This document shows positions 7,313-16,338 of a stretch of 64,000 bases of DNA, in pieces (the first letter of the stretch is position 1; every line of letters starts with the position of its first letter). The notes under the pieces were generated by a model that was not told where the DNA came from, made no database searches, and worked only from the letters and a program-made list of their open reading frames with translations. The position numbers were made by a program, and so were the translations under genes. The stretch spans positions 248,001-312,000 of the forward strand of contig NZ_JAMDLH010000002.1 in the NCBI RefSeq assembly GCF_023721755.1. Direction: 5' to 3'. The stretch comes from Pleomorphomonas sp. NRK KF1. Lineage in GTDB: Bacteria; Pseudomonadota; Alphaproteobacteria; Rhizobiales; Pleomorphomonadaceae.

Positions 7313-8467
7313 ATGAGCGACGACGCCTACCTCAACCTTCGCGGCATCGACGCCGGCTACGGCCAGACGCGGGTGCTCGAAGGTATCGACCTCTCGATCG
7401 GCAAGGGGGAGTTCGTCGCCCTGCTCGGCGCCTCGGGCTGCGGCAAGACGACGCTTCTCCGCGCCATCGCCGGCTTCGCCTTCCCGAGCGCCGGCAGCAT
7501 CCATGTCGGGGATCACGACGTCACCCGCCTGCCGCCCGACAAGCGCGGCATGGCCATGGTGTTCCAGTCCTATGCTCTCTGGCCTCACATGACGGCCGCG
7601 CGCAACATCGGCTACGGCCTTCGCCTCAAGGGCTGGCGGCGCGAGGCGATCGCCGCCCGTGTCGCCGAGATGGAGGCCCTCCTCGGTCTCGAAGGGCTCG
7701 GCGCTCGCAAACCGTCGGAACTGTCCGGCGGCCAGCGCCAGCGTGTCGCGCTCGGCCGAGCTCTGGCGGTCGATCCGGACATCCTGCTGCTCGACGAGCC
7801 GCTGTCGAACCTCGACGCACGCATTCGCCTGACGGTGCGTCACGAAATCCGCGCCCTGCAGCAGCGGCTCGGCATCACCACCATTCACGTCACCCACGAC
7901 CGCGAGGAGGCCATGGTGATGGCCGACCGCATCGTCATCCTCGACAAGGGGCGCATTGCCCAGCTCGGCACGCCTCAGGCGATCTACACCCGGCCGGCGT
8001 CGGCCTTCGTCGCCGCCTTCATGGGCGCCGAGAACGTCGTCCATCTCGATGCCACCTGCTCGGGTCATCGGGTCGACATCGCCGCCGGGCCGCTCAACAG
8101 GGCGGCCAGCCTGTCGCTGGACTGGCCGGCGCCCCCCAGCGGCAGGCTTGAGGCGCGGTTCCGCTCCGAGCGGCTGCACCTCCGGCGCCTCGACGAGGCG
8201 TCCCAGGAAGACGGCAATGCCGTGGAGCTGATCGGCCGCGTCGAGGCCGTCGTCTACCCCGGCGGCGAGTGGCGCCACACCGTCCGCATCGGCGACGGCT
8301 CGGTGCTCGTCGACGGCACCGAAGCCCTGCCTCCCGGTACCGACGTGGTCGTCCGGGTCCCGACCAACGGCCTCTTTCTGTTTGCCTCGCCGGTCGATGC
8401 GCCGACCGGCACCCCGCCATCCGCAACCGACGAGCCTTCGCCGGTTCGGGAACGACTGACCGCCTGA
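7313..8467 (+). CDS. ABC importer ATP-binding protein (spermidine/Fe3+/sugar-phosphate type)
   Basis: A 384-residue ATPase that powers the importer encoded downstream. Walker A GASGCGKT (39-46), Q-loop Gln85, signature LSGGQ (137-141), Walker B LLLDEP (158-163) and switch His195 are all intact. A C-terminal TOBE-like beta domain follows from about residue 240. The type (PotA/AfuC/UgpC-like) serves solutes such as polyamines, ferric ions, sugar phosphates and glycerophosphodiesters. First gene of a seven-gene plus-strand operon; the phosphatase genes at its end point to a phosphorylated substrate. Confidence 0.92.
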   Translation: MSDDAYLNLRGIDAGYGQTRVLEGIDLSIGKGEFVALLGASGCGKTTLLRAIAGFAFPSAGSIHVGDHDVTRLPPDKRGMAMVFQSYALWPHMTAARNIGYGLRLKGWRREAIAARVAEMEALLGLEGLGARKPSELSGGQRQRVALGRALAVDPDILLLDEPLSNLDARIRLTVRHEIRALQQRLGITTIHVTHDREEAMVMADRIVILDKGRIAQLGTPQAIYTRPASAFVAAFMGAENVVHLDATCSGHRVDIAAGPLNRAASLSLDWPAPPSGRLEARFRSERLHLRRLDEASQEDGNAVELIGRVEAVVYPGGEWRHTVRIGDGSVLVDGTEALPPGTDVVVRVPTNGLFLFASPVDAPTGTPPSATDEPSPVRERLTA

Positions 8468-8503
8468 CAACCAGAATCCAACGATCGAAATCGGAGTCGC
8501 GTC

Positions 8504-9643
8504 ATGAACAAGCTGTTGCTCAACTCCACGGTGGCGCTCGCCATCCTCGCCTCGCCGGCCGCCGCCGCCGAGCTGACCGTGATCACCGCCGGCGACCAGA
8601 ACATGGTCGACTACATCAACGATTACTTGGCCCCGCTGTTCGAGCAGCAGAATCCGGGCAACACTGTCCGCGCCGTCGGCACCGGTCCGGGCGACGCCGG
8701 CTCGCAGAAGATCCTTGAGCGTTTCGACGCCCAGGCCAAGGCCGACGCCGCCACCTGGGACACCGACGTCGCCATCGTCCACGAGAAGTTCGCCGGCCCG
8801 ATGGTCCAGGCCGGTTATCTCGAGGCCTATCGCGACAAGATCGCCACCGGCAAGCTGGTGACGCGCGCCAACGCCGACAATGCCCTGGGCACGGACGTCA
8901 AGGGCTACGTCATGCCGATGTTCAACAGCCAGACGGCCGTCGCCTACAACCCGGCGCTGGTTCCGAACCCGCCCAAGAGCTATGCCGAGATCGCCGAGTG
9001 GGCGAAGGCCCATCCCGGCCAGTTCGGCTACAACGGCATCAAGGGCGGCGCCTCGGGCGTCAGCTTCGTGATGGGCTGGGTCTACGCCTTCTCGGGCAGC
9101 GATGCCCAGAAGCTGATGTACGGCCCGTTCGACAAGGCCGAGGAAGCCAAGTGGGACGACGCCTTCGCCGGCCTCAAGGAGTTCACCAAATCGGCCACGC
9201 TGACGCCGGGCAACGCCGGCACGCTGGACCTTCTGTCGCGCGGCGAGATCGCCCTCGGCCCGGTGTGGGTCGACATGTTCTACTCCTGGCAGGCCGACGG
9301 CCGCCTTCCGCCCGAGCTGAAGCTGGTGCTTCCCGCCCCTGGCATGCCCGGCCAGCCGATGCACTACGTCATCCCGGCCAAGGCCCCGAACAAAGACCTT
9401 GCCGAGAAGTTCGTCGAACTGGCCACCTCGCCGAAGGTGCAGGCCGAGGGCATCGTCAAGAAGTTCAACTGGTACCCGGGCATCGACGCCGACGAGGTCA
9501 AGGCCGAACTCGACGACGCCACCTGGAACAAGCTGTTCGTCGACATCACGCCGGCGGATCTGGCCGAGAAGGGCAAGCCCTTCCCGCTCGCTCCGTACAA
9601 CACGGCCATTCTCGAGGCCTACGAGGCCAAGGTCGCCAACTGA
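8504..9643 (+). CDS. Extracellular solute-binding protein of the ABC importer
   Basis: A 379-residue periplasmic binding protein (family 1 fold) with a Sec signal peptide, KLLLNSTVALAILASPAAAA, cleaved about residue 22. The mature start AELTVITAGDQNMVDYIND is typical of the iron/sugar-phosphate/polyamine binding group. It would deliver the ligand to the two permeases after it. ATG 8504 follows the ATPase stop by 36 bases. A hairpin right after the gene probably sets the usual excess of binding protein over permease. The ligand is not known; see the phosphodiester argument in the findings. Confidence 0.9.
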   Translation: MNKLLLNSTVALAILASPAAAAELTVITAGDQNMVDYINDYLAPLFEQQNPGNTVRAVGTGPGDAGSQKILERFDAQAKADAATWDTDVAIVHEKFAGPMVQAGYLEAYRDKIATGKLVTRANADNALGTDVKGYVMPMFNSQTAVAYNPALVPNPPKSYAEIAEWAKAHPGQFGYNGIKGGASGVSFVMGWVYAFSGSDAQKLMYGPFDKAEEAKWDDAFAGLKEFTKSATLTPGNAGTLDLLSRGEIALGPVWVDMFYSWQADGRLPPELKLVLPAPGMPGQPMHYVIPAKAPNKDLAEKFVELATSPKVQAEGIVKKFNWYPGIDADEVKAELDDATWNKLFVDITPADLAEKGKPFPLAPYNTAILEAYEAKVAN

Positions 9644-9659
9644 GCGACCGATCCATGAG

Positions 9660-9686
9660 AGACCGCTCCGCCTCGCGGGGCGGTCT
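9660..9686 (+). terminator. Intercistronic hairpin after the binding-protein gene
   Basis: AGACCGCTCCGC pairs with GCGGGGCGGTCT over a 3-base CTC loop, 12 pairs with one G-T. TCTT follows. A hairpin at this place commonly attenuates read-through into permease genes and protects the upstream mRNA. Confidence 0.65.
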
Positions 9687-9715
9687 TCTTCACAAAACGC
9701 TTTCCGGATAAGCCG

Positions 9716-10534
9716 ATGGCACGTTTTCTCGGTCCGTTGCTGGTCTCACCGGCGCTGATCATCATCCTCCTTCTCTTCATGCTGCCGCTCGCCGCCTCGG
9801 TGATCGGTGCCTTCGAAGTGGAGGGAGCCTATGGCCTCGGCAATTTTACCAAAGCCTATGACTTCTACACGCAGGACATCGTCTTCACGGCGGTGATCGT
9901 CGGCCTGTCGGCCCTGCTGACCGGTCTTCTCGCCATCGCCATCGGCGGCTATCTCACGCTTGGCGAGAACCCCACCGCCGTCGCCATCCTGCGCTGGCTC
10001 TATCGCTGGCCGATGTTCATTCCGTTCATCGTCGTCGGTCAGATCCTGCGCACCTTCCTTGCCAAGAGCGGCCTCTTGAACTCGACACTCATCGCGCTCG
10101 GCCTCATCGATCCGCTTTCCGCCACCAGCTATCTCGATTGGCGCGGGGTCGTCATCGCCTTCGTCTGGAAGCAGACGCCCTTCGTGGCGCTGATGGTGGC
10201 CGGCGCCATGGCCTCGCTCGATCGCGGCACCATCGAAGCGGCGCGCAACCTCGGCGCCTCCCGCCTGCGCATCCTTGTCGAAATCATCGTGCCGCAGGTG
10301 ACGACCACGCTGCTGGTCGGTCTCGTCCTGTCCTTCGTCACGATGATGGGCGTGCTGTCGGTGCCGCTGATGATCAACGCCCAGGCGCCGACCATGATCA
10401 CCGCCGACATCGCCTTCCGTCTCAGCACCTACCGCGACTATGGTGTCGCCAACGCGCTCGGCCTGATTTCGCTGGCCATCAGCGGCGTCGCGGCCTGGTT
10501 CTATCTCCGTGTCAACATGAGGCAGAGCCGATGA
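9716..10534 (+). CDS. ABC importer permease 1
   Basis: A 272-residue inner-membrane protein with about six predicted transmembrane segments, the first at residues 5-30. The cytoplasmic coupling motif EAARNLGASRLRI (EAA loop) is present in the second half, so it should dock on the ATPase at 7313. Its stop overlaps the start of permease 2 by four bases (ATGA), which indicates translational coupling. Confidence 0.9.
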   Translation: MARFLGPLLVSPALIIILLLFMLPLAASVIGAFEVEGAYGLGNFTKAYDFYTQDIVFTAVIVGLSALLTGLLAIAIGGYLTLGENPTAVAILRWLYRWPMFIPFIVVGQILRTFLAKSGLLNSTLIALGLIDPLSATSYLDWRGVVIAFVWKQTPFVALMVAGAMASLDRGTIEAARNLGASRLRILVEIIVPQVTTTLLVGLVLSFVTMMGVLSVPLMINAQAPTMITADIAFRLSTYRDYGVANALGLISLAISGVAAWFYLRVNMRQSR

Positions 10535-11376
10535 GCGCCGTACTTGCCGCCCCTCGCGATTATTCCTCTCTTCGCAACCTCCTTTGGTGGCTGCCGCGCG
10601 CGGTCATCCTAGGCGCGCTGGCTTTCGTCATCTTCGGACCGCTGTTCAACATGCTGGTCTGGACAGTGGCGGAACGGTGGTATTTCCCACATACGCTGCC
10701 CATCGACTACGGCTTCAGCTACTGGGGCCGGGTGTTCGCACCGCGTGGCAACGCGCTGCAGTCGCTCGTCGCCTCGATCAGCATCGCGCTGTTCACCGTC
10801 GCCGGTTCGTTGGCGCTCGCCATTCCCGCCGGCTATGCACTGGCCCGGTTGAAACTGCCGCTCAGAGGGCTGGTGCTCCTCGCCTTTCTGCTGCCACAGG
10901 CGTTTCCCAACCTGCCCGTCTACGTCAACATCGCCAGATTGTTCTACGAGATCGGCCTCAACGGCACCGTCCTCGGCGTCGTGCTGGTGCACGTGACGCA
11001 TGGCCTCGTCTATGCCGTCTGGATTGCCTCGGCCGCCTTCTCCGCCGTCGACCGGGACCTGGAACTGGCCGCTCGCAACCTCGGCGCCTCCGGTCTCAAG
11101 GCCTTCGCCGACGTGACGCTACCGCTCGCCGCCCCCGGCCTGATGGCCAGCGCCATCTTCGTCTTCCTGGAGTCGCTCGACGAGTTCACCGGCAGCTACT
11201 TCGTTGGTGCGCCGGACGTGACGACCCTGCCGCTCTTGCTTTACTCGGCAGGAGCCGGCGGCAACTACCAGATCGCCTCGATCACTGCGCTGCTGCTGCT
11301 CGTTCCGTCGATCGCCTTCATGCTGGTGGTGGAAAAGTTTCTGCGCGCCGACGTGCTCGCCAAGGTCGGACAGTAG
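10531..11376 (+). CDS. ABC importer permease 2
   Basis: A 281-residue inner-membrane permease with six or so membrane segments and the EAA loop LAARNLGASGLKA. It pairs with permease 1. The start is the ATG at 10531; a longer open frame begins at 10138 but runs inside permease 1. The LacI gene begins ten bases after its stop. Confidence 0.9.
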   Translation: MSAVLAAPRDYSSLRNLLWWLPRAVILGALAFVIFGPLFNMLVWTVAERWYFPHTLPIDYGFSYWGRVFAPRGNALQSLVASISIALFTVAGSLALAIPAGYALARLKLPLRGLVLLAFLLPQAFPNLPVYVNIARLFYEIGLNGTVLGVVLVHVTHGLVYAVWIASAAFSAVDRDLELAARNLGASGLKAFADVTLPLAAPGLMASAIFVFLESLDEFTGSYFVGAPDVTTLPLLLYSAGAGGNYQIASITALLLLVPSIAFMLVVEKFLRADVLAKVGQ

Positions 11377-11385
11377 ACTTTCACC

Positions 11386-12438
11386 ATGACCGACACTCTC
11401 AACGGTAAACCCCATCCCGCCCCGCGCTTCGTGAGCGCACGCGACGTCGCCGAACTTGCCGGCGTGTCGCGATCGGCCGTCTCGCGCGCCTTCACGCCCG
11501 GTGCTTCCGTCGCGCCGGAAACGCGCGAGAAGATCATGGCCGCCGCCGGCCGCCTCGGCTATCAGGTCAACGACCTCGCCAGAGGGTTGCTCGCCAATCG
11601 CAGCCGCATCGTGGGGCTGGTCGCCACCAAGCCGGAGGTCGGCTTCCGCGCCCACCTGACCGCGGCGCTGGCCGCCGTGCTGATCCGTCGGGGTTCCGTT
11701 CCCGTGCTCATCAACGCCGGCGAGACGGACGAAGAGACGGAGGCCGCTCAGCGCACCCTGTTCGGTCACCGCGCCGAGGCCGTCATCGTGCTGTCGGGAT
11801 CGCCACCCTCTTCCTTCATAGAGCTTGCCCGATCGAATGGTCTGCCGTTGGTCGCCATTGGCCGCGAGGCGCCGGAAATCGACCTCATCCAGACCGACAA
11901 CGCCGCCGCCGCGCGTGTGCTTGCCGCAGCGTTCGTCGAGGCCGGACACAAGCGCTTGGCCTTTGCCGGGTCGGAGAGCGGCACGCCGGCCATCGTCGAA
12001 CGCGAGCAGGCCTTCGTTGCCGAGGCAACCCGGCTGGGCGCCGACGTCGCCGTGGCGCGCGGGCCCGATACGGACTACGCGGGAGGCCTTCTGGCGGCGG
12101 AGCGCCTGTTCACGACTCGCGAAAGACCGAGCGCCGTGTTCGCCGTCAACGACCTCGTCGCCTTTGCGCTGATCGACCACCTGAAGGGCCGGCTCGGCCT
12201 GCGCATTCCCGAGAACGTAGCGGTGGTCGGCTTCGACGATCTGCCGGAGGCCGCCTGGCTCGGCTACCGCCTGACCACCTTCCGTCAAGATCCGCTGGAT
12301 CTCGCCGAACAGGCGGTTGCGCTGCTGGAAAACCGCGCCGCCGAACCGTCCGCCGCGCCGGTGAGCCTGCGCATCGAAGCCCGGCTGATGATCCGCGACA
12401 CTTTCCGGCCGGTGGCCGATGGAGCACCCGCATCTTGA
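11386..12438 (+). CDS. LacI-family transcriptional regulator
   Basis: A 350-residue repressor. The N-terminal helix-turn-helix is SARDVAELAGVSRSAVSRAF (17-36), the hinge ends with ARGLLANRS, and a periplasmic-binding-protein-like effector domain follows, with the common FDDLPEA segment. It lies inside the importer operon and so likely regulates it through the palindromes at 7166 and 7285. Its inducer would be the imported compound or an early product. Its stop overlaps the next start by four bases. Confidence 0.9.
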   Translation: MTDTLNGKPHPAPRFVSARDVAELAGVSRSAVSRAFTPGASVAPETREKIMAAAGRLGYQVNDLARGLLANRSRIVGLVATKPEVGFRAHLTAALAAVLIRRGSVPVLINAGETDEETEAAQRTLFGHRAEAVIVLSGSPPSSFIELARSNGLPLVAIGREAPEIDLIQTDNAAAARVLAAAFVEAGHKRLAFAGSESGTPAIVEREQAFVAEATRLGADVAVARGPDTDYAGGLLAAERLFTTRERPSAVFAVNDLVAFALIDHLKGRLGLRIPENVAVVGFDDLPEAAWLGYRLTTFRQDPLDLAEQAVALLENRAAEPSAAPVSLRIEARLMIRDTFRPVADGAPAS

Positions 12439-13250
12439 ACATCCCCCATGACGTCCGCGTTCGTCTCGACCTTGCCCGTGATCTCGTTGGCGAAGCCGGC
12501 AAGCTGGCGCTCGGGCACTTTGCCGACCGCGCGCATCTCGGCGTCGACGCAAAACTCAACGGGCAGGATGTCGTATCGGCCGCCGACCGGGCCGTCGAAG
12601 TCCTGATCCGCTCGTCCGTCGCCGATCGCTTTCCCGATGATGGCTTTCTGGGCGAAGAGTACGGTCTTCAGGAAAGCCGGTCAGGCTGGCGCTGGACCGT
12701 CGACCCGATCGACGGCACCAGTTGCTTCGTGCATGGCTTGCCAAGCTGGTGCATTTCCGTTGCGCTGTCGGATGCCCATGAACAGACGCGCTTCGGCCTG
12801 ATTCTGGCGCCGGTCACGGGCGATCTCTACGAAGCCGTCGCGGGCGAAGGCTCTCGCCTTAACGGCCAGCCGATCCGCGTCGACGAGCGGACAACCCTTG
12901 GAACCGGCCTCGTCGGCCTTGGCGCCAGTCACCGGGTCGCCGCGACCAAGATCTCCGCCGTGCTTCAGGCGCTGCTCGAAAGTGGTGGCATGTTCGTTCG
13001 CTCGGGTTCCGGTGCATTGTCGATCGCCGAGGTCGCGGCGGGTCGCCTCTGTGCCTACTACGAGCCGCACATCAACGCCTGGGACTGTCTCGCCGCTCTG
13101 CTGATCGTCCGCGAGGCCGGCGGTTTTACCGCCGAGTTCCCCGGCGAAGGACGCTCCCTTCTCCAAGGTGGCCCGGTTCTGGCCGCCGCGCCTCAGATCG
13201 CCGAGCCGCTCAACAACCTGATCGCCCATGCCCGCCAACGCGCCTCCTGA
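12435..13250 (+). CDS. Inositol-monophosphatase family phosphatase
   Basis: A 271-residue Mg2+-dependent, Li+-sensitive type phosphatase. Metal ligands are visible in GEE (73-75), DPIDGT (90-95) and NAWD (214-217). Family members release phosphate from myo-inositol phosphates, histidinol phosphate, nucleotides or sugar phosphates. The start is a TTG that overlaps the LacI stop (TTGA); no in-frame ATG is near. Its place between a transporter and a phosphodiesterase suggests it acts second, on the phosphomonoester produced from an imported diester. CCF replaces the usual NF after DGT (here DGTSCF). Confidence 0.9.
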   Translation: MNIPHDVRVRLDLARDLVGEAGKLALGHFADRAHLGVDAKLNGQDVVSAADRAVEVLIRSSVADRFPDDGFLGEEYGLQESRSGWRWTVDPIDGTSCFVHGLPSWCISVALSDAHEQTRFGLILAPVTGDLYEAVAGEGSRLNGQPIRVDERTTLGTGLVGLGASHRVAATKISAVLQALLESGGMFVRSGSGALSIAEVAAGRLCAYYEPHINAWDCLAALLIVREAGGFTAEFPGEGRSLLQGGPVLAAAPQIAEPLNNLIAHARQRAS

Positions 13251-13260
13251 GGAGATGAGC

Positions 13261-14016
13261 ATGAAACTGATCCAGATCACCGATCCGCATCTGCGTGGCG
13301 ATGGCAAACCGGTTTGCGGGCTCGACCCAGCGGCAAGCCTTGCGAAGGCGATTGCGGACATCAATCTTCACCACGCCGACGCCGATCTCGTCGTGGTCAC
13401 CGGCGATCTCTCCGACGACGGCTCGCAAGCGTCCTACCGAACGCTCGCCGACCTTCTGGAGCCCCTGATTCCACCGTTTCGCCTGCTGCTCGGCAACCAT
13501 GATGATCGCTCGGCCTTCCGCGCCGTGTTTCCGGATGCGCCGGCCGAGGACGGGTTCGTTCAGTCGATCATGGACGCACAGGCGGTGCGGCTCGTGTTCC
13601 TCGACACGCTCGACCAGGGTGCTGTCGCCGGCCGGCTCTGCGACCGCCGCCTTGCCTGGCTCGATCGACAACTGAGCGAAGCCGCCAATCCGGCCCTCGT
13701 CTTCATGCACCACCCGCCGCTCGACATTGGCATGCAGCCGCTCGACGGCGTGAAGCTTGCCGGCCCCAAGGCCTTCGCCGACATTCTTGCCCGCCATGGC
13801 AAGGTCCGCCACATCTTCGCCGGGCATGTGCATCGCCTTTGCGGCGGCACGTGGAACGGCGTCGCCTTCAGCACCGGGCGCGGCACGAACCATCAGAGCG
13901 CGCCACTGTTCGGCGCCAAGGACTTCGCCCTCGGCTTCGAGACGCCGACCTACAACGTGATCCTCATCGACGGGCAGAACATTGTCGTTCATGCCCTGGA
14001 GATAGCAGGGGCATGA
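13261..14016 (+). CDS. Calcineurin-like phosphodiesterase (GpdQ/CpdA group)
   Basis: A 251-residue cytoplasmic metallophosphoesterase of the class III cyclic-nucleotide phosphodiesterase group. The two-metal ligands are all visible: DPH (Asp8, His10), GDLSDDG (48-54), GNHDD (78-82), HHPP (150-153), GHVH (188-191). Relatives hydrolyse glycerophosphodiesters (GpdQ) or cAMP (CpdA). ATG 13261 has GAGGAG six bases upstream; the open frame to 13228 lies mostly in the previous gene. Last gene of the importer operon; a diester-cleaving role in catabolism fits the context better than cAMP turnover. Confidence 0.88.
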   Translation: MKLIQITDPHLRGDGKPVCGLDPAASLAKAIADINLHHADADLVVVTGDLSDDGSQASYRTLADLLEPLIPPFRLLLGNHDDRSAFRAVFPDAPAEDGFVQSIMDAQAVRLVFLDTLDQGAVAGRLCDRRLAWLDRQLSEAANPALVFMHHPPLDIGMQPLDGVKLAGPKAFADILARHGKVRHIFAGHVHRLCGGTWNGVAFSTGRGTNHQSAPLFGAKDFALGFETPTYNVILIDGQNIVVHALEIAGA

Positions 14017-14082
14017 CAGCGGACCATGCTTGACGAGTTCCCGCGCCGAAAGATGGAGACGCGGCAGTGCGCCGGGGCAGGC

Positions 14083-15156
14083 TCACTTCCGCGCCGCCTT
14101 GATGATGTCGAGGAAGAGCTTCAGGTCGGCCGCGGACTCGGCAGGCGGCGTGCGGTTCTCGCCGCCTTCGGTGATGGCCTCGTGGAACGCGCGCAGCTCG
14201 ACCTCGAAGGGGTCGCGATGGAAGGGGCCGATCCGGGTGACGCTGTTATCGTCATCGCTCGAGTGCTGGAGCTCCAGCGTCATCGGAAGATTGCGAATGT
14301 AGGGCGTCGGGTACTCGAAGGCAATCCTGTTCCAGCGGCTGTTGATCTCAAAACCGGCCTCGAAACGGACGACATCACCAATCATGCACTCGTAAATGGC
14401 TGTGAAGTTGCCATAGTCGAAGAGCGCGGTGATCTGGGCGCCACCCTGCTTGACTTCGGCGGCGATCACCCGGTCCGGACTGCCCAGAAGATCGCGCATC
14501 GCCGAGAGCGAATGCGACGACAGCCCGGTCATCACCGTATAGGCGGTTTTCGCTTCAGCTGACGCGTCCGGTCCGAGGACCGCGTCTAGCATGGACTTGC
14601 GCAGTTCGCGCCCTTCGATCAGCAGCGCCTCCGGAATGTCGTCGTGTGGCACGACGACGCTGTCGGTCTGCCGGAAATACCAGGGCCCTTCGCAAATCAC
14701 GTCCCGGACGCGGACATAGGTGATATCGGACTTCGGCGGCAGGCGCTTCTTGGCCTCCAGAAAAGCCGGAGCGAAACGCCGCATGTAACCGACCATGGCC
14801 ACGCGACCGGCATGGGCCGCTGCGACCTTGGCCAGCTCCGCAAGGTCATCGAGCGCAAGACAGCAGGGCTTCTCGATCAACACATGCTTGCCCGCCACAA
14901 GAGCCGCCCTGGCGTGGCGGCCATGATAGGCGTCGGGGCTCAAGACCAGAACGGCATCGATATCCGGAGAGGCAATCAACGCCTCGGCGCTGTCGAATGT
15001 CCGAGCAATGCTCCAACGGCCGGAGACAGCCGCAGCAACCGACGGCGACGGGTCGAAGGCTCCGGCAAGCCGATAGAGTTCGCCGAGCCTGTGCAGAATG
15101 GGCAGATGGATGAGCTGGGCAACTTCGCCAAGTCCGATGAGACCAAGCTTGAGCAT
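14083..15156 (-). CDS. Gfo/Idh/MocA family oxidoreductase
   Basis: A 357-residue NAD(P)-dependent dehydrogenase. The Rossmann motif is GLIGLGEVAQ at the start, with the family EKP motif in HVLIEKPC, and a C-terminal alpha/beta substrate domain. Relatives oxidise inositol, glucose-fructose, 1,5-anhydro sugars or sugar acids. It is transcribed divergently from the IolE-like gene and sits with a ROK regulator and an importer, so a sugar or polyol catabolic step is likely. The substrate cannot be deduced. Confidence 0.87.
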   Translation of the reverse strand: MLKLGLIGLGEVAQLIHLPILHRLGELYRLAGAFDPSPSVAAAVSGRWSIARTFDSAEALIASPDIDAVLVLSPDAYHGRHARAALVAGKHVLIEKPCCLALDDLAELAKVAAAHAGRVAMVGYMRRFAPAFLEAKKRLPPKSDITYVRVRDVICEGPWYFRQTDSVVVPHDDIPEALLIEGRELRKSMLDAVLGPDASAEAKTAYTVMTGLSSHSLSAMRDLLGSPDRVIAAEVKQGGAQITALFDYGNFTAIYECMIGDVVRFEAGFEINSRWNRIAFEYPTPYIRNLPMTLELQHSSDDDNSVTRIGPFHRDPFEVELRAFHEAITEGGENRTPPAESAADLKLFLDIIKAARK

Positions 15157-15207
15157 GTCTGTCCCGTTCCCCGCCTCGCGGCCATAGTGTCTCGATACGA
15201 AGCGACA

Positions 15208-15230
15208 ATAAATACACTAATCGGATTTAT
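15208..15230. promoter_or_regulatory. AT-rich inverted repeat in divergent promoter region
   Basis: ATAAAT-N11-ATTTAT lies in the 270-base region between the Gfo/Idh gene and the IolE-like gene. AT-rich dyads of this sort suit ROK-family regulators, and a ROK gene is two genes downstream. The region is AT-rich and must hold both promoters. Confidence 0.35.
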
Positions 15231-15426
15231 CAAGCAGACAAACCGCCATCACTCACCCAACCAGGCCGCTCAGCAGCGGAAACGCGATGCTGCGAGTAGC
15301 CGACAAGATGCGCAACATCCATGAAAATGTGGAAAATTTCTGCCAAATCTGGCCCGCCAACCTTTCACTCGGAGACAAGCTAGAATAAGGTGTCATTGCG
15401 GATTTAATTTCACGATGGAGCGGATC

Positions 15427-16293
15427 ATGAAACTGGCTACGGCTCCCGACGCCTGGGGCGTCTGGTACGCGGACGATCCTCGGCAGACTCCTTGGACCCG
15501 CTATCTCGATGAGGTGCGGGACGCCGGCTTCACATCAACGGAAACCGGCCCTTGGGGGTATCTGCCGACCGATCCGGCCCAGATGAAAGATGAGCTGGGT
15601 CAGCGCGGTCTTGATGTCTGCGGCTCGGCTCTCGTTCATCTTCTCGCACCGCGCAACGCCATGGACACGCTCCGGCCGCGCCTCAAGGACACCTGCAGCC
15701 TCCTGAAGGCGGTCGGCGCCGAATGGGTGGTGGTCATGGACGACTCCGGCATTCCGCCTGCAGGCCAAAGCCGCGAGCTGTCGGCCGACGACTGGAAGTC
15801 GTTGATTGCCAACATCACGGAAGCTGCCGCCTATGTCCATGGTGAGCACGGCCTATCGCTGGTGTTCCACCCGCACGTCGGCTCAGGCGTCGAAACGGAA
15901 GCCGAGATCGTCCGCCTTCTCGAGGAGACCCCCGAGGAAACCGTCGGCCTGTGCTTCGATTTCGGCCACCATGCCTACACGGGGGCCGACGCGATCGCTT
16001 TCATGAAACGCTATGCCGACCGCATTCCCTACTATCATTTCAAGAACGTCGACCCTGAGATTCTCGAGCGGATTCGGCGGGAGAACATCGACTTCATAAC
16101 CGGCTTCCAGTCGGGGGTAATGTGCGAGCTCGACAAGGGACTGATCGATTTCGTGGAGGTCCGGGATTTCCTTGCGTCGCGCGGGTTTGACGGCTATGCG
16201 GTCTACGAACAGGACATGTATCCCTGTCCGCCGGACAAGCCCTTCCCGATCGCCAAACGCAATCGCGAGGCCCTACGTCGCCTCGGTCTGTGA
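15427..16293 (+). CDS. Sugar phosphate isomerase/epimerase, IolE-like TIM barrel
   Basis: A 288-residue AP-endonuclease-2 fold protein (sugar isomerase/epimerase or inosose dehydratase-like). Metal-site segments are visible: the Thr-Glu-Thr-Gly-Pro-Trp-Gly early strand, VFHPHVGSGVET, CFDFGHH and YYHFKNVDP, then YEQDMYP near the end. ATG 15427 is chosen as GGAG lies six bases before it, although ATG 15415 is also open. It starts a plus-strand unit with the ROK gene. Likely works on an oxidised sugar or inosose made by the dehydrogenase next door. Confidence 0.85.
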   Translation: MKLATAPDAWGVWYADDPRQTPWTRYLDEVRDAGFTSTETGPWGYLPTDPAQMKDELGQRGLDVCGSALVHLLAPRNAMDTLRPRLKDTCSLLKAVGAEWVVVMDDSGIPPAGQSRELSADDWKSLIANITEAAAYVHGEHGLSLVFHPHVGSGVETEAEIVRLLEETPEETVGLCFDFGHHAYTGADAIAFMKRYADRIPYYHFKNVDPEILERIRRENIDFITGFQSGVMCELDKGLIDFVEVRDFLASRGFDGYAVYEQDMYPCPPDKPFPIAKRNREALRRLGL

Positions 16294-16338
16294 CGGCGGT
16301 CGCGTCGGAGCCGACCACGACATGACGAAGGACTGGCC

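Noticed and set aside
7211-9364. 717-residue minus-strand open frame opposite the ABC ATPase and binding protein
   Set aside because: Shadow of two well-supported genes, with His/Asp/Gly-rich low-complexity text.
13261-14016. Annotation as cAMP phosphodiesterase CpdA
   Set aside because: Motifs cannot separate CpdA from GpdQ; position in an importer operon with a monophosphatase argues for a catabolic diesterase.
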